A DNA stretch of 64,000 bases from assembly GCA_905199445.1 (NCBI GenBank), contig CAJKGK010000003.1, positions 83,095 through 147,094 on the forward strand, written 5' to 3'. Position 1 is the first letter of the stretch; the number at the start of each line of letters is the position of its first letter. The position numbers and the translations under genes are program-made. Below are positions 7,530-17,094 of the stretch, in pieces. Origin of the DNA: an uncultured Lachnospiraceae bacterium. Its GTDB lineage: Bacteria; Bacillota; Clostridia; Lachnospirales; Lachnospiraceae. The notes beneath the pieces were generated by a model. That model was given only the letters and a program-made list of their open reading frames with translations. It ran no database searches and was not told the origin of the DNA.

Positions 7530-9356
7530 ATGAATATACAGCGCGAAGATATAAGAAATATCGCGATTATCGCCCATGTTGACCACGGCAAGACCACACT
7601 GGTGGACGAGCTTTTAAAACAAAGCGGTGTTTTCCGTTCCAATCAGGTTGTTCAGGAACGTGTGATGGACTCCAATGATATTGAGCGAGAACGCGGTATT
7701 ACGATTCTTTCAAAAAATACAGCCGTTTTTTATAAAGATGTCAAAATCAACATTATCGACACGCCAGGGCATGCAGATTTCGGCGGTGAGGTGGAACGTG
7801 TTCTGAAAATGGTGGATGGCGTTATTCTTGTTGTGGACGCATTTGAAGGTCCTATGCCACAGACAAAATTCGTTCTTAAAAAGGCTTTGGAATTAAATCT
7901 TTCCGTCATTGTCTGCATTAACAAAATCGACCGTCCCGAAGCCCGTCCCGACGAAGTCATCGATGAAGTTTTAGAACTTTTAATTGATCTGGATGCTTCT
8001 GACGACCAGTTAGACTGTCCTTTTGTTTTTGCCTCTGCCAAATCCGGCGTTGCTGTTTTAGAGCTTTCCGATGAAGCCAAAGATATGCAGCCGCTTTTCG
8101 AAACAATTATTGAACATATTCCTGCGCCTTCAGGAGATCCGGACGAACCGACCCAGGTGCTCATCAGCACCATTGACTATAACGAATATGTCGGCCGAAT
8201 CGGGGTGGGCAAGGTAAGCAATGGTACCATCCGCGTCAATCAGGATGCTGTGATTGTCAATGCGCATGACCCTGAGAAAAACCGTAAGGTAAAAATCAGC
8301 AAGCTGTATGAATTTGACGGACTTTCCAAAGTAGAGGTTGAAAAAGCGACAATTGGATCTATTGTGGCAATTTCCGGTATTGCAGATATTCACATCGGTG
8401 ACACCCTTTGTGCCCCGGAAAAACCTGAACCGATTCCATTCCAGAAAATATCCGAGCCTACGATTGCCATGCAGTTTATGGTCAATGACAGCCCTCTGGC
8501 CGGTCAGGAAGGCAAATTTATTACATCCCGTCATCTTCGTGACCGGCTGTTTCGTGAACTGAATACAGATGTCAGCCTTCGTGTCGAAGAAACAGATAAT
8601 ACGGACTGCTTTAAAGTTTCCGGCCGCGGCGAACTTCATCTTTCTGTGCTTATTGAAAATATGCGCCGTGAAGGGTATGAATTTGCCGTAAGTAAAGCAG
8701 AAGTTTTATATAAAAAGGATGAAAAAGGTCATCTTTTAGAACCCATGGAAATCGCAGTTATCGATGTTCCTGAAGAGTTTACAGGGATTGTTATCGAAAA
8801 ACTCAGCTACCGTAAGGGCGAACTGACCGGTATGTCCAAAGCCAGCGGCGGATATTCCCGTTTGGAATTTAATATTCCTGCCAGAGGCCTGATCGGCTAC
8901 AGAGGGGAATTTATGACAGACACAAAAGGTAATGGTATCCTCAATACATTATTTAACGGCTACGGCCCATTTAAGGGTGATATTGCCTACCGCCAGACAG
9001 GCTCTCTCATTGCCTTTGAATCCGGTGAAACCATTACCTATGGTCTCTATAATGCTCAGGAACGTGGCATCCTTTTTGTTGGACCAGGTGAAAAGGTATA
9101 TCAGGGAATGGTTGTGGGACAGAATCCTAAAGGTGATGATATCGAAATCAATGTATGCAAACGTAAACAGCTGACCAATACCCGTGCTTCAGGCTCTGAT
9201 GATGCGCTGAAACTGACACCGCCGAAGATTCTCAGTCTGGAACAGGCCCTGGATTTCATCGAAAATGATGAGCTTGTAGAAGTCACCCCAAAAAATATCC
9301 GTATCCGTAAAAAAATTCTGGATCCCAAAATGCGTATGCGCGCAAATCGAAAATAA
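7530..9356 (+). CDS. typA: Ribosome-associated translational GTPase TypA/BipA
   Basis: A GTPase of the EF-G family that binds ribosomes and aids 50S assembly and stress adaptation. The 608-residue length is typical. The G domain begins MNIQREDIRNIAIIAHVDHG with the P-loop AHVDHGKT at 15-22, then RGITI (G2), DTPGHADFGGEVER (G3) and NKIDR (G4). The TypA-specific C-terminus holds NIPARGLIGYRGEFMTDT and ends IRIRKKILDPKMRMRANRK. I chose ATG 7530 (AAAGGA upstream) because the earlier in-frame codons have no family similarity. It is followed by a strong terminator, so the gene is monocistronic. Confidence 0.96.
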   Translation: MNIQREDIRNIAIIAHVDHGKTTLVDELLKQSGVFRSNQVVQERVMDSNDIERERGITILSKNTAVFYKDVKINIIDTPGHADFGGEVERVLKMVDGVILVVDAFEGPMPQTKFVLKKALELNLSVIVCINKIDRPEARPDEVIDEVLELLIDLDASDDQLDCPFVFASAKSGVAVLELSDEAKDMQPLFETIIEHIPAPSGDPDEPTQVLISTIDYNEYVGRIGVGKVSNGTIRVNQDAVIVNAHDPEKNRKVKISKLYEFDGLSKVEVEKATIGSIVAISGIADIHIGDTLCAPEKPEPIPFQKISEPTIAMQFMVNDSPLAGQEGKFITSRHLRDRLFRELNTDVSLRVEETDNTDCFKVSGRGELHLSVLIENMRREGYEFAVSKAEVLYKKDEKGHLLEPMEIAVIDVPEEFTGIVIEKLSYRKGELTGMSKASGGYSRLEFNIPARGLIGYRGEFMTDTKGNGILNTLFNGYGPFKGDIAYRQTGSLIAFESGETITYGLYNAQERGILFVGPGEKVYQGMVVGQNPKGDDIEINVCKRKQLTNTRASGSDDALKLTPPKILSLEQALDFIENDELVEVTPKNIRIRKKILDPKMRMRANRK

Positions 9357-9388
9357 TATTCTAAAAAAGGCATCGCCATTGATATGGG

Positions 9389-9426
9389 CCCGCCTTACTG
9401 GACAATCCAGTAGGGCGGGTTATTTT
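9389..9426 (+). terminator. Intrinsic terminator after typA
   Basis: A 14-bp stem (CCCGCCTTACTGGA / TCCAGTAGGGCGGG, one G-T wobble) with a short CAA loop is followed by TTATTTTT. The rest of the 328-base gap before nagB holds the nagB promoter and short repeats. Confidence 0.93.
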
Positions 9427-9590
9427 TATGCAATACACTTATGCATTCAAAAAGACAAAAAGAGAATGAGCTCAATATGCCCATTGTGCAAAAACAATCA
9501 CAAATTGTATAAATCAACTGAAAGTAATCGTCACAGGATTTCAAATCTCTTACAGACGTCTGAAAGTACTGTCTAAAATACCATTTTTTT

Positions 9591-9619
9591 TTGCTTTTCA
9601 CAAACCAGAGTCTTATAAT
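9591..9619 (+). promoter_or_regulatory. Promoter of nagB-nagA
   Basis: -35 TTGCTT (9591-9596), 17-base spacer, perfect -10 TATAAT (9614-9619). Two copies of CTGAAAGTA (9518-9526, 9560-9568) and the palindrome CAGACGTCTG (9553-9562) lie just upstream and could be regulator sites. Confidence 0.7.
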
Positions 9620-9684
9620 AATATTAAATGGTTAAAAAATATAGATACTTTAAAAATAACGGCGAATGAAAGGGGATTTTTCTT

Positions 9685-10416
9685 ATGAGAATTTATAAAG
9701 CCAAAGATTACAAAGATATGAGCCGTAAGGCTGCCAATATTATTTCCGCTCAGATCATTATGAAGCCTAACTGTGTTCTTGGCCTGGCCACCGGCTCCTC
9801 TCCCATCGGAACATATAAACAGCTGATTGAGTGGTATGACAAAGGGGATCTGGATTTTTCAGAGGTTAAAACCATTAATCTGGATGAATATAAAGGACTG
9901 ACAAAAGATAACATTCAAAGTTATGCTTATTTTATGAAAGAAAATCTTTTCAGTCATGTCAACATTGATATGAATCATACCAACCTTCCCAACGGTATGG
10001 CTCAGGACGACGAGGCCGAATGTCAGCGCTATAACCGTATTATTCACAGCATGGGCGGTATTGATCTCCAGCTTCTGGGACTTGGACATAACGGACACAT
10101 TGGCTTTAATGAACCAGACGAGGCCTTTGAAAAAGAAACACACCTTGTGGCTTTAACTCAGAGCACAATCGATGCCAATTCCCGCCTTTTTGATAATCCC
10201 GATGATGTTCCAAGATATGCCTATACCATGGGAATTAAAACCATTATGCAGGCCAAAAAAATTCTTGTCGTCGTCAGCGGTCAGGATAAGGCTGATATTG
10301 TAGCCCGCGCCTTTTTCGGACCTGTAACTCCGGAAGTTCCCGCCTCCATCCTTCAGATGCATAATGATGTAACCATCGTTGGCGATGAGGCTGCACTGTC
10401 TAAAATTCCACAGTAA
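9685..10416 (+). CDS. nagB: Glucosamine-6-phosphate deaminase
   Basis: Converts glucosamine-6-phosphate to fructose-6-phosphate and ammonia, sending amino sugars into glycolysis. The 243-residue protein has LGLATGSSPIGTY (phosphate-binding loop), NLDEYKGL (catalytic Asp region) and LGLGHNGHIGFNEP, the family signature with the active-site His. The start has GAAAGGGG upstream. nagA follows after 13 bases in the same operon, and the convergent nanE-rpiR genes supply N-acetylmannosamine-6-phosphate conversion and a likely regulator. Confidence 0.96.
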   Translation: MRIYKAKDYKDMSRKAANIISAQIIMKPNCVLGLATGSSPIGTYKQLIEWYDKGDLDFSEVKTINLDEYKGLTKDNIQSYAYFMKENLFSHVNIDMNHTNLPNGMAQDDEAECQRYNRIIHSMGGIDLQLLGLGHNGHIGFNEPDEAFEKETHLVALTQSTIDANSRLFDNPDDVPRYAYTMGIKTIMQAKKILVVVSGQDKADIVARAFFGPVTPEVPASILQMHNDVTIVGDEAALSKIPQ

Positions 10417-10429
10417 GAGGTGAAGATCA

Positions 10430-11617
10430 TTGATTATCAGAAATGCCCGTGTATTTCTTGAAAACTGCACATTCGAAAAAAAAGACATTTTAATTCGCGA
10501 CAATAAAATCGCCGCTCTTATGTCTCCCGGCGACCCCATCCCCGATGACGGTGATGCCGATGATTATCGGGTCTATGATGCCCAGGGTCTTCTGGCAATC
10601 CCGGGGCTGACAGATCTGCACTTTCATGGCTGTATGGGACATGATTTCTGTGAAGGCACAAAAGAGGCCATGGATGCCATTACGGCCTATGAAGCCAAAC
10701 AGGGCATTACAACGGTCTGCCCTGCAACCATGACACTGGCCGCCCAGGCTCTTGAAGAAATCTGCGCCGGTGCCGCCGCTTATAAGGCCTATCAAAATAC
10801 TCACGGTCTTACCGATGAAACAGGCAGTCATGCCCGCCTGTGTGGAATCAACCTGGAAGGCCCTTTTATTTCAAAAGAAAAAAAAGGTGCCCAGAACGAG
10901 GCCTTTATTCAAACACCTGATCAGGCACTTTTTAAGAAACTGCAGACAGCTGCAGACGGTCTTGTAAAAACGATTGCCATTGCTCCTGAAACCGAAGGCG
11001 CCATGGCGTTTATTTGCGATATGAAAGACGAAACCGTAATTTCCATTGCCCATACAACAGCTGATTATGACACAGCCAGCACCGCCATAGCTTTGGGTGC
11101 ACACCACATCACCCACCTTTACAACGCCATGCCGCCTTACTCCCACAGAGCTCCCGGCGTGATCGGTGCTGCCTGTGATCATCCCCAGTGTCATGTGGAA
11201 TTGATCTGTGACGGTGTTCACATCCATCCCAGTGCAGTACGTACCACATTTAAGATGTTTGGCGATGACCGGATCATTCTTATCAGCGACAGTATGGAGG
11301 CCACCGGCATGAAAGACGGTCAGTATGAGCTGGGCGGTCAGCCGGTAAACGTCACCGGCAATCTGGCGACTCTGACCGATGGTACCATCGCCGGCTCCGC
11401 GACCAATCTTATGGACTGTGTGCGGACTGCTGTTCTTAAAATGGGAATTCCTTTGGAATCCGCCATTAAATGTGCCGCAGTCAATCCTGCCAGAGAGATT
11501 GGCATTGATGACCGATATGGCAGCATTGCACCTGGCAAATATGCAAACATCATTCTGCTTCGGGATACACTGGAAACTCAGGCTGTATTTCTTGAAGGAC
11601 AGCCTATATGCTTATAA
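10430..11617 (+). CDS. nagA: N-acetylglucosamine-6-phosphate deacetylase
   Basis: Removes the acetyl group from N-acetylglucosamine-6-phosphate to give the NagB substrate. The 395-residue amidohydrolase shows GLTDLHFHGCMGHDF (metal-binding HxH), NLEGPFIS (metal Glu), THLYNAM and LISDSMEATGM (catalytic Asp). The start is TTG at 10430, with AGAGGTGA 6-7 bases upstream; no ATG is well placed. A 12-bp hairpin closes the operon. Confidence 0.95.
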   Translation: MIIRNARVFLENCTFEKKDILIRDNKIAALMSPGDPIPDDGDADDYRVYDAQGLLAIPGLTDLHFHGCMGHDFCEGTKEAMDAITAYEAKQGITTVCPATMTLAAQALEEICAGAAAYKAYQNTHGLTDETGSHARLCGINLEGPFISKEKKGAQNEAFIQTPDQALFKKLQTAADGLVKTIAIAPETEGAMAFICDMKDETVISIAHTTADYDTASTAIALGAHHITHLYNAMPPYSHRAPGVIGAACDHPQCHVELICDGVHIHPSAVRTTFKMFGDDRIILISDSMEATGMKDGQYELGGQPVNVTGNLATLTDGTIAGSATNLMDCVRTAVLKMGIPLESAIKCAAVNPAREIGIDDRYGSIAPGKYANIILLRDTLETQAVFLEGQPICL

Positions 11618-11665
11618 TAACCAGATTCCAGGAATTGCCCAGTCAGAAAATACCTGCCATATGAC

Positions 11666-11706
11666 AAATTCCGGCCGAAATAATAAAACGGCCGGAATTT
11701 GTTTTG
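11666..11706 (+). terminator. Hairpin terminator after nagA
   Basis: Perfect 12-bp stem AAATTCCGGCCG / CGGCCGGAATTT with an 11-base loop, followed by GTTTTG on the plus strand. It lies between the convergent nagBA and nanE units. The U-run is weak, and none is present on the minus strand. Confidence 0.7.
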
Positions 11707-11728
11707 TATGGGCCTGGATATGCCTTGG

Positions 11729-12490
11729 TCAATGGACACTTCTTTCTGGTGATATCATTGAACCGGCCTTTAAATCTTTATTTTCCATAGCAGCCACAAA
11801 ACGGGCTGCAATTTCCTGAGGTCTTGTAATTGCACTGCCAACGATCACTGAAAAAGCACCTGCCTCCAGCATTTGTCTGGCCTGATCGGGTGTCTGTATG
11901 CCGCCTGCACCGATCACCGGCAAATCTACCGTCTGGGCCAGCTGATGTACCAGACGAATATCCGGTGCCTTTAAAGCCCCGTCTCTGTCAATATGACGGT
12001 TTAAGGTAATTCCAAGAATATCCGCCCCAGCCATCCAGGCTTCCAGGCCCTCCTCGAAAGAGGAAATATTAGCCATTAATAAAACATTCGGATACTTCTC
12101 ATGGATTTTCCTTAGGAAATCATCCGCACCTAAACCATCCCCCCGACGGGCCACCGTACTGTCTGCGGCAATCACATCCGCTCCGGCAGCATATAACTGA
12201 TCCACCTCGGCCATGGTCGGAGTCATACAGATATCATAACCTGGATATTGTTTTTTAATCAGTCCAATGACCGGCAGAGACGTTTCCTTTTTTATAAGCT
12301 GTATATCCGTGACGCTGCCTGCGCACACAGCCGCTGCTCCGGCCATCTGGGCGGCTTGGGCCATCTGGCCCATCACAGAATTTTGCTCACTGTACAAAGG
12401 CTCACCTGGAAGAACCTGACAGGACACAATTAATTTTCCTCTGATCTTTTCTTTAAAGGCTTCCAAGGTTTCCTTTCTGTTTTTATCCAT
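11729..12490 (-). CDS. nanE: N-acetylmannosamine-6-phosphate 2-epimerase
   Basis: Interconverts N-acetylmannosamine-6-phosphate and N-acetylglucosamine-6-phosphate in sialic-acid and mannosamine use. The 253-residue TIM barrel has LIVSCQVLPGEPLYS at the N-terminus, VIGLIKKQYPG (catalytic Lys region), TMAEVDQLYAAGADVIAAD and PVIGAGGIQTPDQ. It is 18 bases behind a RpiR-type regulator and converges with nagBA, so its product can flow through NagA and NagB. No sialate lyase or kinase is in the window. Confidence 0.93.
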   Translation of the reverse strand: MDKNRKETLEAFKEKIRGKLIVSCQVLPGEPLYSEQNSVMGQMAQAAQMAGAAAVCAGSVTDIQLIKKETSLPVIGLIKKQYPGYDICMTPTMAEVDQLYAAGADVIAADSTVARRGDGLGADDFLRKIHEKYPNVLLMANISSFEEGLEAWMAGADILGITLNRHIDRDGALKAPDIRLVHQLAQTVDLPVIGAGGIQTPDQARQMLEAGAFSVIVGSAITRPQEIAARFVAAMENKDLKAGSMISPERSVH

Positions 12491-12508
12491 AGCCTTCCCC
12501 CCTGGTTT

Positions 12509-13330
12509 TTATTGTCTGTAAAGCGCCGAAACCGTTTCTGTATGCAGCGATGCTTTACTGTAATAGTCTGTATTCAGATAATAAGCAAAAAATATATCCG
12601 CCATGACAAGAATGGGAAATTGAGGCGAAATCATAATACCTCCATCAAGATTTTTCATCCCGGCCACAACCAGGACCTCATCCGCCAGAGAACCGATCCG
12701 GGCATGCGCACTGGCTGTAATTAAAAGTACCGATGCCCCCTGTTCTCTGGCAATCTTTACGCCAGTCGTAATTTCTGGTGTGGTACCGCTTAGCGAAACA
12801 GCAATAATCAACGTCTTTCTTCCCGCTAAAGCCGCATTCATCCGAATAATATGTGCATCCGTAATGGCTTCCATGTAAAGCCCCAGGCGCATAAACCGTA
12901 AGGCAAGCTCCTTAGCCGCAATGCCCGAGCTTCCCATGCCATAAACAAAAATATGGTCTGCCTCAGACAACATCTCCGCAATCGCCGCCATCTGGGCTTC
13001 ATTGACAAGTTCAATGCTTTTATCCAGCAGTTCCTGATATGTATCAACGACCTGCTTGGTAAGACGGGTAATCTGTCCCCTGTCCTGAGCCCGGTGAAAT
13101 TCCCTGTCATAATCATAGATCAGCTCCCGAAAACCTTTATACCCGCATTTTTTTGCAAACCTGGACAATGAAGCTTCAGAAACGTAAAGCTTTGCGGCTA
13201 TATTTTTTGAGGAAAATTTAAACTCCTCTTCATTTTCCAGGAAAAATCCGGCAATACTTTTTTCCACACCGGTCAGAGAATCATACACAGCCTGAATCCG
13301 GTGAAGCATTGAACCTCCCATTCTTGACAA
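12509..13330 (-). CDS. RpiR-family transcriptional regulator (SIS domain)
   Basis: A 273-residue repressor or activator of sugar-phosphate genes. The N-terminal RpiR helix-turn-helix includes SSKNIAAKLYVSEASLSRFA. The C-terminal SIS domain (about 125-255) binds phosphosugars and shows IFVYGMGSSGIAAKELALRF and VSLSGTTPEITTGVKIA. The start is uncertain: TTG 13330 has GGAGG at good spacing, while ATG 13321 and ATG 13309 are also possible. Adjacent nanE and the convergent nagBA make amino-sugar phosphates the likely effector; this is inference. Confidence 0.87.
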   Translation of the reverse strand: MSRMGGSMLHRIQAVYDSLTGVEKSIAGFFLENEEEFKFSSKNIAAKLYVSEASLSRFAKKCGYKGFRELIYDYDREFHRAQDRGQITRLTKQVVDTYQELLDKSIELVNEAQMAAIAEMLSEADHIFVYGMGSSGIAAKELALRFMRLGLYMEAITDAHIIRMNAALAGRKTLIIAVSLSGTTPEITTGVKIAREQGASVLLITASAHARIGSLADEVLVVAGMKNLDGGIMISPQFPILVMADIFFAYYLNTDYYSKASLHTETVSALYRQ

Positions 13331-13345
13331 ATTTCTTCCTCCACT

Positions 13346-15469
13346 CTATTCCTCATGGTACATAGGCTCAAAAATCCGCTTCGTTTCCTTTAATTCAACG
13401 ACTTTGGCCTCTTTTTTAGCATTTTTACAAAAATAATCCTGGGCGCAGACCAGCTTTTTGCCCCGCTTATCCACTTTCTCATAGCTGCCGTCCGGCTGAA
13501 GAATATGCGCCTTGACGCAGTCCTCCAGCTGTACTTTTAAAATTTCAATCGCCTTTTGTTTACAGGTCTCATCCTCCACAGGAAATGTAATTTCAACACG
13601 TTTATCCAGATTTCTGGGCATCCAGTCCGCACTGCCCATGTACACGTCTTCCCAGCCGTTATTATAGAAATAGAAAATCCGGGCGTGTTCCAGAAAATTT
13701 CCCACAATAGAGCGCACAGTAATATTTTCACTGACACCGGGCACACCGGTCTTCAGGCAGCAAATTCCCCGAACAATCAGATCAATCTTTACCCCTGCAC
13801 AGGAAGCCTTATACAGTTCCACAATAATTTTAGGATCGCACAGGGAGTTCATTTTCGCAATCATATGTGCCGGCTTTCCTTCCTGTGCATTGGTAATTTC
13901 CCGCTCGATAAGCTCAATAAATTTATCCCTCAGCCACAGGGGAGCCACCATAAGCTTGTTCCAATGCGGCGGCTCCGAATAACCGGAAAGCATATTAAAG
14001 ACCGCTGTCGCATCCTCTCCGATAGGCTCCGAACAGGTCAAAAGCCCTGTGTCCGTATATAATTTGGCCGTGGCATCATTATAATTGCCGGTCCCAAGAT
14101 GAACATAGCGGCGAATCCCATCCTCGTCCCTGCGAACAACAAGCGTAATTTTACTGTGTGTCTTTAACCCCACAAGGCCGTAGATCACATGACATCCGGC
14201 CTTTTCAAGCATTTGGGCCCATATAATGTTGTTTTCTTCGTCAAAACGGGCCTTCAGTTCCACAAGCACAGACACCTGCTTACCGTTTTCAGCAGCCGCT
14301 GCCAGGGAAGCAATAATCGGCGAATTGCCGCTGACCCGGTAAAGGGTCTGCTTAATTGCCAGCACATTGGGATCCCTGGATGCCTGGCGGACAAAATCGA
14401 CAACAGGATCAAAGGTCTGATAGGGATGATGAAGAAAAATATCCTGTCTGCGAATCTGGGTAAAAATATCCTCCTCATGATTTAATTCCTTTACAGGCTG
14501 AGGGATATATTTTTTATATTTCAAATGGTCAAACCCTTCAAGACCGTTAATCTTCATTAAAAATGTCAGATCCAGCGGACCATTGATCCGGTAAATTGCA
14601 CTTTCCTCCACATTGAGTTCTTTTTTCAGTATTTTCAACAACCGTTTGTCCATGGAGTCTTCCACCTCAAGGCGAATCACCTCTCCCCACTGACGGCGTT
14701 TAAGCTGCTTTTGAATTTCCTTTAACAGGTCAGCGGCTTCCTCCTCTTCAATACTCAAATCTGCATTTCGAATAATCCGATATGGATGGTAGCAAAGCAC
14801 CTTATTATTGAGAAAAAGCTTCTGTATATTTTTTTCAATAATCTGCTCCAGCAAAATAACCGTGGTATCTTCTTTCTTCTCTGAAGGAATGCGCACAACT
14901 CTCGGGAGAACGGAAGGCACCTGTACAGTGGCAAAATCATATTCATCCTCATGATCCGGCCGGTCAATAAGCGCACCGATATTTAAAGACTTATTTCGAA
15001 TTAATGGGAAAGGTCTTGAAGAATCTACCGCCATTGGTGTGAGCACAGGATACACATCTCTCATAAAATACTGATCCACATACTCAGCCTGGACTTCATT
15101 AAGATGTTCAAAATTAGTGATCACAACCAAATGATTCTGCTTAAGCTGAGGCAAAAAGGAGCGGGTATACGTATTGTACTGCATTGTACACATTTTATGG
15201 GTTTTTTCATAAATTTTTTCCAGCTGTACAGCCGGTGTCATACCCGCAATATCTTTTTTATTATATTTGGCATGAACCATGTCCTTTAAAGAAGCCACAC
15301 GAATCATAAAAAATTCGTCCAGATTTGACGCCGTGATACTTAAAAACTTCAGACGTTCAAACAGAGGCAGACTTTTATCTCTGGCCTCACTGAGTACACG
15401 ATAGTTAAATTCCAGCCAGCTTAATTCCCTGTTCCAGAAATTTTCCGGTTTATTTAATATATCTGCCAT
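13346..15469 (-). CDS. ppk: Polyphosphate kinase 1
   Basis: Polymerises the gamma-phosphate of ATP into inorganic polyphosphate. The 707-residue protein has the four usual parts: an N-terminal helical domain (NRELSWLEFNYRVL), a head domain, and two phospholipase-D-like catalytic domains. These carry KTHSKITLVVR (phospho-histidine region) and ARIFYFYNNG (second catalytic His). ATG 15469 follows AGAGG by 9 bases. It lies 15 bases after the ppx gene, the enzyme that degrades polyphosphate, so both directions of polyphosphate turnover are in one transcript. Confidence 0.95.
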   Translation of the reverse strand: MADILNKPENFWNRELSWLEFNYRVLSEARDKSLPLFERLKFLSITASNLDEFFMIRVASLKDMVHAKYNKKDIAGMTPAVQLEKIYEKTHKMCTMQYNTYTRSFLPQLKQNHLVVITNFEHLNEVQAEYVDQYFMRDVYPVLTPMAVDSSRPFPLIRNKSLNIGALIDRPDHEDEYDFATVQVPSVLPRVVRIPSEKKEDTTVILLEQIIEKNIQKLFLNNKVLCYHPYRIIRNADLSIEEEEAADLLKEIQKQLKRRQWGEVIRLEVEDSMDKRLLKILKKELNVEESAIYRINGPLDLTFLMKINGLEGFDHLKYKKYIPQPVKELNHEEDIFTQIRRQDIFLHHPYQTFDPVVDFVRQASRDPNVLAIKQTLYRVSGNSPIIASLAAAAENGKQVSVLVELKARFDEENNIIWAQMLEKAGCHVIYGLVGLKTHSKITLVVRRDEDGIRRYVHLGTGNYNDATAKLYTDTGLLTCSEPIGEDATAVFNMLSGYSEPPHWNKLMVAPLWLRDKFIELIEREITNAQEGKPAHMIAKMNSLCDPKIIVELYKASCAGVKIDLIVRGICCLKTGVPGVSENITVRSIVGNFLEHARIFYFYNNGWEDVYMGSADWMPRNLDKRVEITFPVEDETCKQKAIEILKVQLEDCVKAHILQPDGSYEKVDKRGKKLVCAQDYFCKNAKKEAKVVELKETKRIFEPMYHEE

Positions 15470-15484
15470 TGTCATCATCCTCTC

Positions 15485-17023
15485 TTAAATATTCCGCTTC
15501 TGACGCAGCACAGGTTCCAGTCCAAAAATTTCTTCAAACATCTGCTTGCGTGTCTCAAGCGTCCCTTCCTCCAGCGTAAGATCATAAATACTGTCTGCCA
15601 TAATTTTTAATTCCTGATTTTTTATAACAATCCGTATGCCCTCAATCTTTTGCTTGTGGCTGCGGTCCATGCCATTGGCCAAACGGAGCATGGCCGCCAG
15701 CTTGACAACCGCAATAAACTCCTCTTTGGTCATCCGCTGCCAGACATCCGCATAATCCGGAATCTCATTATGAGCGTTATAAAGTACCACTGCAGCAACC
15801 ATCTCTTTTTCAGTCTCAGACAAACCAATAATTTCGGTGAGACGGATCAGCTGATACGAAGCACGTATGCCCGACGACATATTGACATATTTTCCACAAT
15901 CATGAAGCATCGCCGCCAGCTGTAAAATCAGGCGATGGCGTCCATCCAGACCAGATATTTTTTTCATGCCGTCAAAAAGTGCCAGGGACAGCATCTGAAC
16001 ATTTTCAATATGTTCTTCATTGCTCTCGTATTTTTTCGCTATATGACGCACGCAGTTTAAAATATCCTTCTCAAAATCATGAGAAAGTACAAACTTTTCC
16101 ACCCTCTGACTGTAGTCCACAGCAAGACCGTCACACATACCGGTCTGTGGTTCCCAGAGGCGTTCGACTGTGGAAGCATCCAGAAGCTTTTTATATATAA
16201 TACTGGAAGGTACAATAACCGTAGCCAATTCATATGGAATTCCGTATTTATCCGCGATCTCATCCGGTGAAGACTTAAGCAGTTTATTATAAATTTTCAA
16301 AAACTGTTCTCTTGTGAGAAATTCCTTGTTTTTGGCCACATTCACATAGTTTATAATTGAAGAAAATTCTTCACCCACAACGATCATATGGCGTATTTTC
16401 AAATCCTTCAGCCGAAGCCGTCCAAGGGTTTTCATATCATTGCCGATATAGTCTTCCATCACATCCACAAAGCTGGTTGTATGCCCTTCCATACCGGAAA
16501 GTATTTCACGGATTCTTAAAGAGCCCAGACGAATATTCTGGGAAAACTGTAAAACCCCACGATCAAAATAAGATACCTGAAGACTGCCTGACCCTAAATC
16601 CACAATAGCCGTTCCTTCCTGGATCAGCTGTTCAAAATTCTGCATTTTATAGGCCACGGACTTAAAAATAAGAAAACGCTGTTCTGCATTACTTATAATT
16701 TTAACCCGAAGTCCGGTTTTTATCTGAATCTGGTCCAGAATCAAATCTCGATTCTCCGCCTCTCTCAGGGCGCTGCCGCCAACAGCGGTATAGGCATCTG
16801 CACCATATTCTTCCATTTTCAGTCTGAACTTTTTAAGAACATCACACATTTCATTAACAAGCTCATAGCCGATCATTCCTTTTGAATAAGTATCACTGCC
16901 CAGTTCTATAATATAACGGACATGATCCAGCTCCCTGAAACCCAGTTTTCTGGAAATCTCATAAACTTTCATTTCCAGCTGGCTGGAACCGACCTCGATT
17001 GCCGCAAAAGTTTTGACTGCCAT
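15485..17023 (-). CDS. ppx: Ppx/GppA-type exopolyphosphatase with C-terminal HD domain
   Basis: Probably removes terminal phosphates from polyphosphate and perhaps from pppGpp. The 512-residue protein starts MAVKTFAAIEVGSSQLEMKV, the ASKHA actin-fold phosphate-1 loop. AIVDLGSGSLQVSYF (phosphate-2) lies near residue 140. The C-terminal part, from about 320, is an HD phosphohydrolase-like domain with AAMLHDCGKYVN. ATG 17023 has GAGGTGA 5 bases upstream. It is directly before ppk. The first loop reads EVGSSQ rather than the more usual DIGSNS, so its activity deserves a test. Confidence 0.88.
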   Translation of the reverse strand: MAVKTFAAIEVGSSQLEMKVYEISRKLGFRELDHVRYIIELGSDTYSKGMIGYELVNEMCDVLKKFRLKMEEYGADAYTAVGGSALREAENRDLILDQIQIKTGLRVKIISNAEQRFLIFKSVAYKMQNFEQLIQEGTAIVDLGSGSLQVSYFDRGVLQFSQNIRLGSLRIREILSGMEGHTTSFVDVMEDYIGNDMKTLGRLRLKDLKIRHMIVVGEEFSSIINYVNVAKNKEFLTREQFLKIYNKLLKSSPDEIADKYGIPYELATVIVPSSIIYKKLLDASTVERLWEPQTGMCDGLAVDYSQRVEKFVLSHDFEKDILNCVRHIAKKYESNEEHIENVQMLSLALFDGMKKISGLDGRHRLILQLAAMLHDCGKYVNMSSGIRASYQLIRLTEIIGLSETEKEMVAAVVLYNAHNEIPDYADVWQRMTKEEFIAVVKLAAMLRLANGMDRSHKQKIEGIRIVIKNQELKIMADSIYDLTLEEGTLETRKQMFEEIFGLEPVLRQKRNI

Positions 17024-17094
17024 AAAAATCACCTCGTGTTTTAACTGTTTTGACAGGCTGAAATTCTATTTTCAGTCCATTGGCACCTTTAGGT

